Positions 47,349 through 56,439 of a DNA stretch of 64,000 nt are shown here, in pieces. Below the pieces are notes generated by a model, which ran no database searches, was not told where the DNA came from, and saw nothing but the letters and a program-made list of their open reading frames with translations. Made by a program: the position numbers and the translations under genes. Source of the stretch: Zhouia spongiae (GTDB taxonomy: Bacteria > Bacteroidota > Bacteroidia > Flavobacteriales > Flavobacteriaceae); contig NZ_CP094326.1 in assembly GCF_022760175.1 (NCBI RefSeq), positions 992,001-1,056,000 of the forward strand, written 5' to 3'. The stretch's first letter is position 1; each line of letters opens with the position of its first letter.

Positions 47349-50300
47349 ATGACAAAATTAGGTTTGGATTTAGGGGGTTCTTCAGCTGGCTGGGCAAAAA
47401 ATGAAGATGGTAAAATTGTGAAAAGTGGAGTAATCACTTTTGATACAGGAATGTTTAAAGGACAATCTGGAGGTTATATTTCTCCAACAAGAGAACGAAG
47501 AGAGGCACGTTCGAAAAGAAATTTGATTAAATCAAGAAAATACCGAAAATGGGAATTGTTAAAGATTTTGGTGCAAATGAAATTTGTACCGTTGGAAGAA
47601 CAAGAGTTGCAAGTTTGGAGCAAATACCAAAAAGGAAGAACACGTAAATTCCCAGAAAGTAAAAATTTCTTAAAGTGGTTGGCTTGTGATTTTACTTATG
47701 AAGGAAGTGAAAAACACAAAAACCCATACCAGCTACGAGTAAAAGCACTTGACCAAAAATTAACGAAACACGAATTTGGTCGGGCTTTATACCATATTGT
47801 ACAGCGTAGAGGTTATAAGGATATTGGGGAAACTGATAAAGAAACCGAAAAGCAAATTGAAAGAAGAAATGAAGATTGTTTTAAATCCGCTTTAGACAAA
47901 TATGGCACAATTGCAAAAGCGTTAAACGTAGAATTTCTAAAAAAAGGAAAGCGAGCAAGAAATCAATATCCTCTTAGAGAAGAATACCAACACGAATTAG
48001 AAGCAATATGCAAAGCTCAAGGTTATAATATTGAGAAAGATGTCGAAAAAGATTATAAAGATGAGTTTGTGAAAAGTTTATGGAAAGCCATCATCTGGCA
48101 ACAACCATTGAAAACTCAGAAAGGAAATATCGGGAAATGTACTTTGGAACCTGCAAAACCGAGATGCCCCGTTTCTCATCCTATATTTGAAATATTTAGG
48201 GCTTGGCAATTTATCAACACTATTAAATTTTTTGATGAAAATAATGAAAAGCAGCCTTTGAGCCAAGAAATGAGAGAGCGGTTGTTTTTTGATAAATTCT
48301 TGAAAAAAGACTCAAATTTCAAGTTTGAGGAAATCAGGAAATTTCTTGACAAAAAGTTTGGTAAGGCAAAGAAATACAACTACCCTATAGATAGAAAAAC
48401 AGGAAAGTATGACACTTCCGTTTCGGGAATGCCAATTTGTAAAGGATTTGTTGATCTATTTGATGAAAAAGCAATGTCAGCTCTTGACAATATAGAACAA
48501 TATCATATCGGTAATGCACCTAAAATCATTGATAAATATTCAATATATGATTTATGGCATATTCTCTTTGCCTTTGATAAAAGAACCGCAAAAGATGAGG
48601 ATTTCTTGGAGAAATTTGCTAATGATAAACTTGGTATCCAGAACATCGTCCGGAAGAAAAAAGGTATAGAGGTTTCTGTTTCACCTTTAGTAGAATTAAA
48701 AGAGAAATTTTTACAAGGCTATGCAGATTTAAGTGTAAAGGCGTTGTGCAAAATAATCCCGTTTCTAAAAGAAGGTTATTTATATAATGAGGCTGTCGTT
48801 TTAGCTAAAATACCTGAATTGACAGACAGTAATTGGCAAGAAAAAAGAGATGTGATTACCAATGTGTTAAAGAAAGCCTATCAATTGTATAATGAAAGGA
48901 AAACGATAATCAACATTGCAAATAATTTGATAGATAAGCACAAAGGGTTATCACCTCAAGAAATGTTTGCATATAAAGATTTCGAATATACTTTAAAGCC
49001 AGATGATGTTGAAGAAATTAAAAAAGCGTGTGAAGGATCTTTTGGTGAAACATCTTGGGAAAATGTTGAAGACAAGGAAAGAATACTACAAGAAGTTGGT
49101 TACGAATATCAAGACTATTTCTACGATACAAAACGGGCTTATCGCAAATCTTCAACCTTGACAGATATTTTTAAAGATGCTTTAAAAGAGAATGAAATTG
49201 AATTGAAAGGAGAGTTATACCATCATTCCAATCGTGAAAACCGATACAACAAAAATTTGAAAACAAATCGGAAAACCGGCGAAAAGCATTTGCCTACCTA
49301 TAAAGATACAGGAATAGAAATTCTGCCGGTTCCCTACATAGATAGTATTAAAAATCCAATGTTCAACAAATCAATGAGCATTTTACGAAAGCTGATAAAC
49401 GAGTTGATTTTAGCAGGTGAAATTGATGAGGACACAGAAGTAGTAGTAGAACTCGCAAGAGAACTCAATGATAATAACAAACGTGCAGCCATTGAACAAT
49501 ATCAAAATCTACGCAGAGACAATAGAGAAAAATATCGACTTTTCTTAAAAGAATATAAGAACAATGAAAAATCAAACTTAAATATTGAAGAAAGCATTCC
49601 CCTTTTTGAAATGTGGGCAGAACAGACTTTTGAGGAAACCAAAGACGAAAACAAAAGTGAAGTTTCAAACAGAAATCATATTGAAATTCTTAGGGAAAAA
49701 GATGCTGTAAAAAGATATGAGTTATGGATGGAACAAAAAGGGCAATGTATGTACACAGGAAAGATGATTTCCATAACACAACTATTTTCCAACGAAATAG
49801 ACATTATGCATACGATTCCTCGTTGGTTATTGCCTGATAACACAATGGCAAATATGACTGTCGGATTCGCACGTTACAATCGTGATTTACAGGAACAAAA
49901 GCTACCTAAAGAATGTAATAATTATTTCAATGATTCTGATGGTTGGGGAACGGCTATAGAACCCCGATTGGAAATGTGGAAACAGGAACGTGATAAATGG
50001 AAATGGAAATATGATGGAGTAAAGAAACCTAAAGTAAATGAAGATGAGAAAAAGAAGAATGATAGAATAAAGGCTAAGCATTATTTCAAAATGCACCTTG
50101 ACTATTGGAAAGATAAAGTTGAACGTTTTGAAGCAGATGAAGTAAAAGATAGCTGGGTAAGAAGGCAATTGGTAGATACGCAAATGGTCAGCAAATACGC
50201 GCGTGAGTATTTAAAACTGTATTTCAAAAAAGTGGCTGTACAAAAAGGAACGGTTACGGCAGATTTTAGAAAATTGTTCGGTTTTCAGGAGGAAGACGAA

Positions 50301-51734
50301 ATTAAAAGCCGTAATAAGCACACGCACCACGCGATTGACGCATCGGTATTAACCTTAATTCCCGTTAACAGTAGTAGAAGAGAGGAAATTTTGAAGACCT
50401 ATTACAAAGCAGATGAAGATAAGGATAAAGTAGCCCTTAAGAGATTAAGAGCTATGGTCAAACCATTCTCTGACTTTAATCCTCAAGAACTGATAAGAGA
50501 AATAGAAGGAAAAACATTGATTGTTAATTATGAAAAAGACAGGATACTAAACCAAGCAGTAAAAAAAGTCCGAAAAAGAGGAAAAATCCAATATGTAAAA
50601 GACAAACAAGGAAAACTTGTTTTGGATAAAGAAGGTAATCGAATCGTCAAATACGCTAAAGGCGATACCATAAGGAGTGCATTGTATGCTCAAACTTATC
50701 TCGGAAAAATAAAAGATGTAGAACGCTATGATGACGGGCATCCAAAAAGAAAAAATGGTGATTGGGAATATAAAACAGGCAAAGACGAATTTCTTTTTGT
50801 AAAAAGAGAGGATATAAACAAGGTGAAAACATCAGATAAACTAATTCAATCAATAATTGACCCTGTTGTCAGAAATTTAGTAGATGGACAGAAGAAAAAT
50901 GGTATTATAAAAGACTATCAAGGAAATATTATTCGCCACGTTAGAATTAAAGCAAAAACAGGAAGAGAAGTAAAAGAACGAATAAATTATCGTTCGGAAC
51001 ACGACTATAAAAACAAGTTTTATTCAGAAGCGGGAAAAATCCCTTATGCAGTTCTATTGCAAAAAAGTATAGACGGAAAAGTAGAAAGAGAAATGCTGCC
51101 AATAGCTTCTTTTGAAGTTGCAAAAGCGTATAAGCAATATGGTAAATTCAATTTTGATTCTTTTATAAATGAGCAATATCCAGAGTTCAAAGACTGGGAT
51201 AAAGAGCTATTGAAGGTTGGACAAAAAGTACTTGTTTTAAAAAATGACAAGGAATTTGATGAAAAAAACAACCTTGATTTTCAGCACAAAAGATTGTATG
51301 TAATAACTCAATTTTCAGAAGGAAGTATTTGGCTACAGTACCATTTAGAAGCAAATCCTGATAATGTTGAAAATAATGTAAAACTTATTAAAGATGAGTA
51401 TTTAAAAAAGTTGGAAAAGAAGTACGGTTTACCAGAAGTTCAAGAAAATAATATAATTGAAAATGTTGTTGAAAGAAAAAAAGATTACGAAAAACGAAAA
51501 TTTTCTTTTAACTCGATAAAGGATTATAGACCTGCAAGGTTGGCAGAGTATTTAGGAGAAAAGGAAGTGAAAAAAATCCTTTATAAGTTAAGAACTGATT
51601 ATGCGGCGAGGCCTTCTAAGATTGGAGAAGAAGTTCAACCTTCTCTTCTCAAAATGTCAAAAGAAAACTGGAATTACCTTTATGAAGACAAGGATTTTGA
51701 GGTTACAATGCTAGGAGAACTGAATTGGTTATAA
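47349..51734 (+). CDS. cas9: CRISPR-associated endonuclease Cas9 (type II-C)
   Basis: 1461 residues. RuvC-I GLDLGGSSAGW (D7); Arg-rich bridge helix about 51-80; RuvC-II EVVVELARELN (E701); HNH block about 805-845, with H821 and asparagines N835 and N844 at the expected spacings; RuvC-III HHAIDASVL (H994, D997). The residue just before the HNH histidine, normally Asp or Glu, is Met820. All RuvC catalytic residues are present. The C-terminal PAM-interacting region is long, as in other large Bacteroidota Cas9s. The gene is visibly AT-richer than cas1 and cas2. cas1 begins 1 bp after its stop. Confidence 0.96.
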   Translation: MTKLGLDLGGSSAGWAKNEDGKIVKSGVITFDTGMFKGQSGGYISPTRERREARSKRNLIKSRKYRKWELLKILVQMKFVPLEEQELQVWSKYQKGRTRKFPESKNFLKWLACDFTYEGSEKHKNPYQLRVKALDQKLTKHEFGRALYHIVQRRGYKDIGETDKETEKQIERRNEDCFKSALDKYGTIAKALNVEFLKKGKRARNQYPLREEYQHELEAICKAQGYNIEKDVEKDYKDEFVKSLWKAIIWQQPLKTQKGNIGKCTLEPAKPRCPVSHPIFEIFRAWQFINTIKFFDENNEKQPLSQEMRERLFFDKFLKKDSNFKFEEIRKFLDKKFGKAKKYNYPIDRKTGKYDTSVSGMPICKGFVDLFDEKAMSALDNIEQYHIGNAPKIIDKYSIYDLWHILFAFDKRTAKDEDFLEKFANDKLGIQNIVRKKKGIEVSVSPLVELKEKFLQGYADLSVKALCKIIPFLKEGYLYNEAVVLAKIPELTDSNWQEKRDVITNVLKKAYQLYNERKTIINIANNLIDKHKGLSPQEMFAYKDFEYTLKPDDVEEIKKACEGSFGETSWENVEDKERILQEVGYEYQDYFYDTKRAYRKSSTLTDIFKDALKENEIELKGELYHHSNRENRYNKNLKTNRKTGEKHLPTYKDTGIEILPVPYIDSIKNPMFNKSMSILRKLINELILAGEIDEDTEVVVELARELNDNNKRAAIEQYQNLRRDNREKYRLFLKEYKNNEKSNLNIEESIPLFEMWAEQTFEETKDENKSEVSNRNHIEILREKDAVKRYELWMEQKGQCMYTGKMISITQLFSNEIDIMHTIPRWLLPDNTMANMTVGFARYNRDLQEQKLPKECNNYFNDSDGWGTAIEPRLEMWKQERDKWKWKYDGVKKPKVNEDEKKKNDRIKAKHYFKMHLDYWKDKVERFEADEVKDSWVRRQLVDTQMVSKYAREYLKLYFKKVAVQKGTVTADFRKLFGFQEEDEIKSRNKHTHHAIDASVLTLIPVNSSRREEILKTYYKADEDKDKVALKRLRAMVKPFSDFNPQELIREIEGKTLIVNYEKDRILNQAVKKVRKRGKIQYVKDKQGKLVLDKEGNRIVKYAKGDTIRSALYAQTYLGKIKDVERYDDGHPKRKNGDWEYKTGKDEFLFVKREDINKVKTSDKLIQSIIDPVVRNLVDGQKKNGIIKDYQGNIIRHVRIKAKTGREVKERINYRSEHDYKNKFYSEAGKIPYAVLLQKSIDGKVEREMLPIASFEVAKAYKQYGKFNFDSFINEQYPEFKDWDKELLKVGQKVLVLKNDKEFDEKNNLDFQHKRLYVITQFSEGSIWLQYHLEANPDNVENNVKLIKDEYLKKLEKKYGLPEVQENNIIENVVERKKDYEKRKFSFNSIKDYRPARLAEYLGEKEVKKILYKLRTDYAARPSKIGEEVQPSLLKMSKENWNYLYEDKDFEVTMLGELNWL

Positions 51735-51735
51735 A

Positions 51736-52632
51736 ATGATAAAACGCACCCTATTTTTCGGCAACCCCGCTTATCTAAGCACCAAAAACGAACAATTGGT
51801 GGTCAATTTTCCAGAAGAAAACAAGGAAGAAAGAACCATTCCCATTGAGGATTTGGGCTACGTAGTGCTGGAAAGCCCGCAAATAACCATTACCAACGGA
51901 TTGCTTATGAAGCTGGTACAAAACAAGACTGCCGTTATTACCTGCGACAAACAACACTTGCCATGTTCCTTTTTACAACCCTTGGTCGGCCACACCGAGC
52001 AAACCGAACGTATGCGCCACCAGCTCAATGCCAGTATCCCCCTTAAAAAACAATTGTGGCAGCAAACCATCACAGCCAAGGTTCATAACCAGGCCGGCCA
52101 TTTATTAAAACAGGAGAAGAAAGCATTAAAACTGAAACGTTGGGCAAAGGACATAAAAAGTGGTGATACCGGTAATATAGAAGCCGTAGCGGCAGCCTAT
52201 TATTTTCAGCATCTTTTCGATGAAATAGATGGTTTTAGCCGGAATCAAAAAGGAGTACCACCCAACAATCTGCTCAATTACGGCTATGCCATACTCAGGG
52301 CCGTTACCGCCAGGGCATTGGTAAGCAGTGGTCTTTTACCATCGGTTGGCATTTTTCACAGCAATAAATACAATGCCTTTTGTTTGGCCGATGACGTGAT
52401 GGAGCCATACAGGCCATATGTGGATGCTTTGGTATATGACATAGTGGAAACAGGCTGTCATATAGACGAGCTTACCAAAAGCATCAAGACCGAGTTGCTG
52501 ATGATCCCGGCCATGGATGTAATCATTGACGGAAAAAAAAGTCCGTTGATGATAGCCATGAGCCGGACAACCAATAGCCTGTATGAATGTTTTTCCGGTA
52601 TTAGCAGGAAGATATTGTTTCCTGTTTTTTAG
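51736..52632 (+). CDS. cas1: CRISPR integrase subunit Cas1 (type II)
   Basis: 298 residues. Metal-binding residues E149 (GNIEAVAAAYYFQ), H208 (GIFHSNKYNAFCLADD) and E223 (VMEPYRPYVDALVYD) match type II Cas1. With Cas2 it integrates new spacers at the array. It starts directly after cas9. GC content and codon use are closer to the host genes than those of cas9. Confidence 0.96.
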   Translation: MIKRTLFFGNPAYLSTKNEQLVVNFPEENKEERTIPIEDLGYVVLESPQITITNGLLMKLVQNKTAVITCDKQHLPCSFLQPLVGHTEQTERMRHQLNASIPLKKQLWQQTITAKVHNQAGHLLKQEKKALKLKRWAKDIKSGDTGNIEAVAAAYYFQHLFDEIDGFSRNQKGVPPNNLLNYGYAILRAVTARALVSSGLLPSVGIFHSNKYNAFCLADDVMEPYRPYVDALVYDIVETGCHIDELTKSIKTELLMIPAMDVIIDGKKSPLMIAMSRTTNSLYECFSGISRKILFPVF

Positions 52633-52638
52633 GCTTAT

Positions 52639-52670
52639 AGACCTTCAAGGTTTTAAAACCTTGAAGGTCT
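52639..52670. repeat. Perfect 32-bp palindrome between cas1 and cas2
   Basis: AGACCTTCAAGGTTTT is followed directly by its own reverse complement. Palindromes built on ACCTTCAAGGTTTT occur as dispersed extragenic elements in many Bacteroidota genomes, so this is probably a REP-like element inserted in the operon. It could attenuate or protect the mRNA. Confidence 0.75.
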
Positions 52671-52672
52671 GA

Positions 52673-53038
<366 letters not shown>

Positions 53039-53172
53039 AAGCAAAACATTATTACCCTGTCTTAATACGAAGAAAGATGTAAAGGCAGCACCTGCCGGAA
53101 TAGAAAAACTTTTCGGATTAACAGCTAAAGCCTCAGCCGACAGCTTTATTTTTTATTCCTAGAACACCCCAT

Positions 53173-53209
53173 AAAAAACAGGATACCAGCATATTAAAGC
53201 AAGTATCCT
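53173..53209 (-). terminator. Terminator of the CRISPR precursor transcript
   Basis: On the minus strand the end of the last repeat (AGGATAC, plus 53203-53209) pairs with GTATCCT (plus 53180-53186), and a run of six T follows (plus 53173-53178). This is a good intrinsic terminator that only makes sense for transcription of the array toward cas2. Confidence 0.75.
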
Positions 53210-55405
53210 GTGAATCATCCATAAAATTACAGAACTGAAAGCAATTCACAACCCCTTGTTCGATTTCAATAATCCGTTTAAACCTGTGAATCATCCATAA
53301 AATTACAGAACTGAAAGCAATTCACAACTAACATGCTTAGCATCAGCAGTATAACATTCCTGTGAATCATCCATAAAATTACAGAACTGAAAGCAATTCA
53401 CAACTCTGAACCTTTAAATGATTGTTCGGATCCGCCTGTGAATCATCCATAAAATTACAGAACTGAAAGCAATTCACAACCAGCAGCTATTTCAAGCGAA
53501 CGCGTTACCACCTGTGAATCATCCATAAAATTACAGAACTGAAAGCAATTCACAACTACTCCTATTACGCTTAAAAAGCAGTACCGCCTGTGAATCATCC
53601 ATAAAATTACAGAACTGAAAGCAATTCACAACTGTACATAATAGCGTGATAGTGAGGGCGTTCCTGTGAATCATCCATAAAATTACAGAACTGAAAGCAA
53701 TTCACAACAGACGGCACCCGAGTACGCATTACCGTAAGCCTGTGAATCATCCATAAAATTACAGAACTGAAAGCAATTCACAACTTGTACAGACACTAAT
53801 GTTCTCGCTACCTTCCTGTGAATCATCCATAAAATTACAGAACTGAAAGCAATTCACAACAACCTGGGCAGGTAATCGTTGCATAAGGTCCTGTGAATCA
53901 TCCATAAAATTACAGAACTGAAAGCAATTCACAACATAAGTTAAAGGACAGCTTAGTGGAAGGATCCTGTGAATCATCCATAAAATTACAGAACTGAAAG
54001 CAATTCACAACTACAATTACTAATGGCTGTTAGCTGTTTTTCCTGTGAATCATCCATAAAATTACAGAACTGAAAGCAATTCACAACATCGCCATGACTG
54101 TAATGTGAAATGGCTTCCCTGTGAATCATCCATAAAATTACAGAACTGAAAGCAATTCACAACCGGCAACCGATTTATAAAATTCATCGTAACCTGTGAA
54201 TCATCCATAAAATTACAGAACTGAAAGCAATTCACAACTGTGCGCAACGATGATAATGAAGGGAAATGCCTGTGAATCATCCATAAAATTACAGAACTGA
54301 AAGCAATTCACAACCGGTATGAATATTCGCTAAACAATGAGTTTCCTGTGAATCATCCATAAAATTACAGAACTGAAAGCAATTCACAACAGGAAATAGT
54401 TTTTTCCATCTCGGGTCGTTCCTGTGAATCATCCATAAAATTACAGAACTGAAAGCAATTCACAACTTAAGCAGTGGATTGAAAAGTTATGATATACCTG
54501 TGAATCATCCATAAAATTACAGAACTGAAAGCAATTCACAACGATGATTTATATCTCATTTTAATACTCGTCCTGTGAATCATCCATAAAATTACAGAAC
54601 TGAAAGCAATTCACAACCGGCAACCGATTTATAAAATTCATCGTAACCTGTGAATCATCCATAAAATTACAGAACTGAAAGCAATTCACAACCATTAGGT
54701 ATGGCAGCAGGTGCAGCCATTGCCTGTGAATCATCCATAAAATTACAGAACTGAAAGCAATTCACAACTAACGTTTAAATTCAATATTATGAGAAGAACC
54801 TGTGAATCATCCATAAAATTACAGAACTGAAAGCAATTCACAACTGTCCGCTTAAAAAAAGCGAGATCATCTTTCCTGTGAATCATCCATAAAATTACAG
54901 AACTGAAAGCAATTCACAACAGGGTTAATGGAAACCGTTAAAACATCACCCCTGTGAATCATCCATAAAATTACAGAACTGAAAGCAATTCACAACTAAT
55001 GAAGCGTAAACAACGTATCAGAACTCCCTGTGAATCATCCATAAAATTACAGAACTGAAAGCAATTCACAACCGTTACGAATACTCCCTAAACAATGAGT
55101 TTCCTGTGAATCATCCATAAAATTACAGAACTGAAAGCAATTCACAACTTCGGGTTCAATGGTTTCGAATCGTATCGACCTGTGAATCATCCATAAAATT
55201 ACAGAACTGAAAGCAATTCACAACAAGAACTAAAAAAGTTGAAACATGACAATACCTGTGAATCATCCATAAAATTACAGAACTGAAAGCAATTCACAAC
55301 GATGATTTATATCTCATTTTAATACTCGTCCTGTGAATCATCCATAAAATTACAGAACTGAAAGCAATTCACAACAGGATGCAACGATTCCCAAAAATCA
55401 CCCAG

Positions 55406-55508
55406 CCTGTGAATCATCCATAAAATTACAGAACTGAAATCGACAAAGGAGATTCAGCAAACTCCTGTAAAAACAATAATCACACCGTGAGCTAAAGCAA
55501 TTCACAAC
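55406..55508 (-). repeat. Variant CRISPR repeat 30 (103 bp)
   Basis: Canonical bases 1-34, then a 57-bp insertion at 55440-55496, then bases 35-46. The insertion starts TCGACAAAGGAG and ends GTGAGCTAAA; the final AAA repeats the AAA that precedes it. It contains two hairpins, AGGAG/CTCCT and TCAC/GTGA. Confidence 0.95.
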
Positions 55509-55538
55509 TAAAACTATCATAGGTACTATATTTACTTT

Positions 55539-55641
55539 CCTGTGAATCATCCATAAAATTACAGAACTGAAATCGACAAAGGAGATTCAGCAAACTCCTG
55601 TAAAAACAATAATCACACCGTGAGCTAAAGCAATTCACAAC
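55539..55641 (-). repeat. Variant CRISPR repeat 31 (103 bp)
   Basis: Same 57-bp insertion at the same position as in repeat 30. It is followed by a 29-bp spacer and then three canonical repeats (32-34). Confidence 0.95.
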
Positions 55642-55897
55642 TCTGTAGTTGATGATGTGGTTAAGTACAACCTGTGAATCATCCATAAAATTACAGAACT
55701 GAAAGCAATTCACAACCGCAATACATTCTTCCTGTATAAGCTTTTTCCTGTGAATCATCCATAAAATTACAGAACTGAAAGCAATTCACAACAGTTTCCT
55801 GTATCTCAAATTCGCCGGCAGCCTGTGAATCATCCATAAAATTACAGAACTGAAAGCAATTCACAACTAAATGATGCTCCTAATTTCTTACTCATCA

Positions 55898-56000
55898 CCT
55901 GTGAATCATCCATAAAATTACAGAACTGAAATCGACAAAGGAGATTCAGCAAACTCCTGTAAAAACAATAATCACACCGTGAGCTAAAGCAATTCACAAC
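55898..56000 (-). repeat. Variant CRISPR repeat 35 (103 bp)
   Basis: Same insertion; first of the block of four consecutive variant repeats, directly after canonical repeat 34. Confidence 0.95.
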
Positions 56001-56030
56001 ATAAACAGGCCATCGGATTTAGGATATGAT

Positions 56031-56133
56031 CCTGTGAATCATCCATAAAATTACAGAACTGAAATCGACGAAGGAGATTCAGCAAACTCCTGTAAAAACA
56101 ATAATCACACCGTGAGCTAAAGCAATTCACAAC
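56031..56133 (-). repeat. Variant CRISPR repeat 36 (103 bp, one substitution)
   Basis: Same insertion but with a G for A at its sixth base (TCGACG rather than TCGACA). This is the only sequence difference among the six insertions. Confidence 0.95.
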
Positions 56134-56163
56134 AAGTGGTTCCTGGAGATGAATTTAATGTGA

Positions 56164-56266
56164 CCTGTGAATCATCCATAAAATTACAGAACTGAAATCG
56201 ACAAAGGAGATTCAGCAAACTCCTGTAAAAACAATAATCACACCGTGAGCTAAAGCAATTCACAAC
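56164..56266 (-). repeat. Variant CRISPR repeat 37 (103 bp)
   Basis: Same insertion. The spacers on both sides (36 and 37) are identical, so this unit looks tandemly duplicated. Confidence 0.95.
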
Positions 56267-56296
56267 AAGTGGTTCCTGGAGATGAATTTAATGTGA

Positions 56297-56399
56297 CCTG
56301 TGAATCATCCATAAAATTACAGAACTGAAATCGACAAAGGAGATTCAGCAAACTCCTGTAAAAACAATAATCACACCGTGAGCTAAAGCAATTCACAAC
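56297..56399 (-). repeat. Variant CRISPR repeat 38 (103 bp), outermost
   Basis: Same insertion. It is the last recognisable repeat at the cas-distal end. About 32 bp further (56432) the sequence CCTGT recurs, which might be the stub of a lost repeat. Confidence 0.93.
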
Positions 56400-56439
56400 G
56401 ATCTTTAGTAACAGCACAAGTTACTTAATAACCTGTATA

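Larger units (their letters stand above)
53207..56399 (-). CRISPR. Type II-C CRISPR array, 38 repeats and 37 spacers
   Basis: Repeat starts are regular from 53207. The canonical repeat is 46 bp (plus strand begins CCTGTGAATCATCC and ends GCAATTCACAAC); crRNA sense is the minus strand, beginning GTTGTGAATTGCTTTCAG. Spacers are 29-30 bp. Repeats 1-29 and 32-34 are canonical; repeats 30, 31, 35, 36, 37 and 38 are 103 bp and carry a 57-bp insertion. Spacers 13 and 19 are identical, as are 18 and 28, and 36 and 37. Repeat orientation agrees with the tracrRNA and with the terminator at 53173-53209. No conventional leader is seen beyond 56399, where an IS3 remnant begins. Confidence 0.97.

Noticed and set aside
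55440-55496. The 57-bp insertion as a copy of tracrRNA or of another repeat
   Set aside because: Compared by eye with the tracrRNA region and the canonical repeat; no extended match or complementarity beyond the flanking AAA and CUUU.
53759-55758. Minus-strand open frames of 72-88 codons inside the CRISPR array
   Set aside because: They are built from the repeat sequence (recurring VVNCFQFCNFMDDSQ) and spacers; they are by-products of repeat periodicity.
53207-56399. Type II-A or II-B assignment
   Set aside because: No csn2 or cas4 gene is found near cas2 or upstream of cas9; only cas9, cas1 and cas2 are present.
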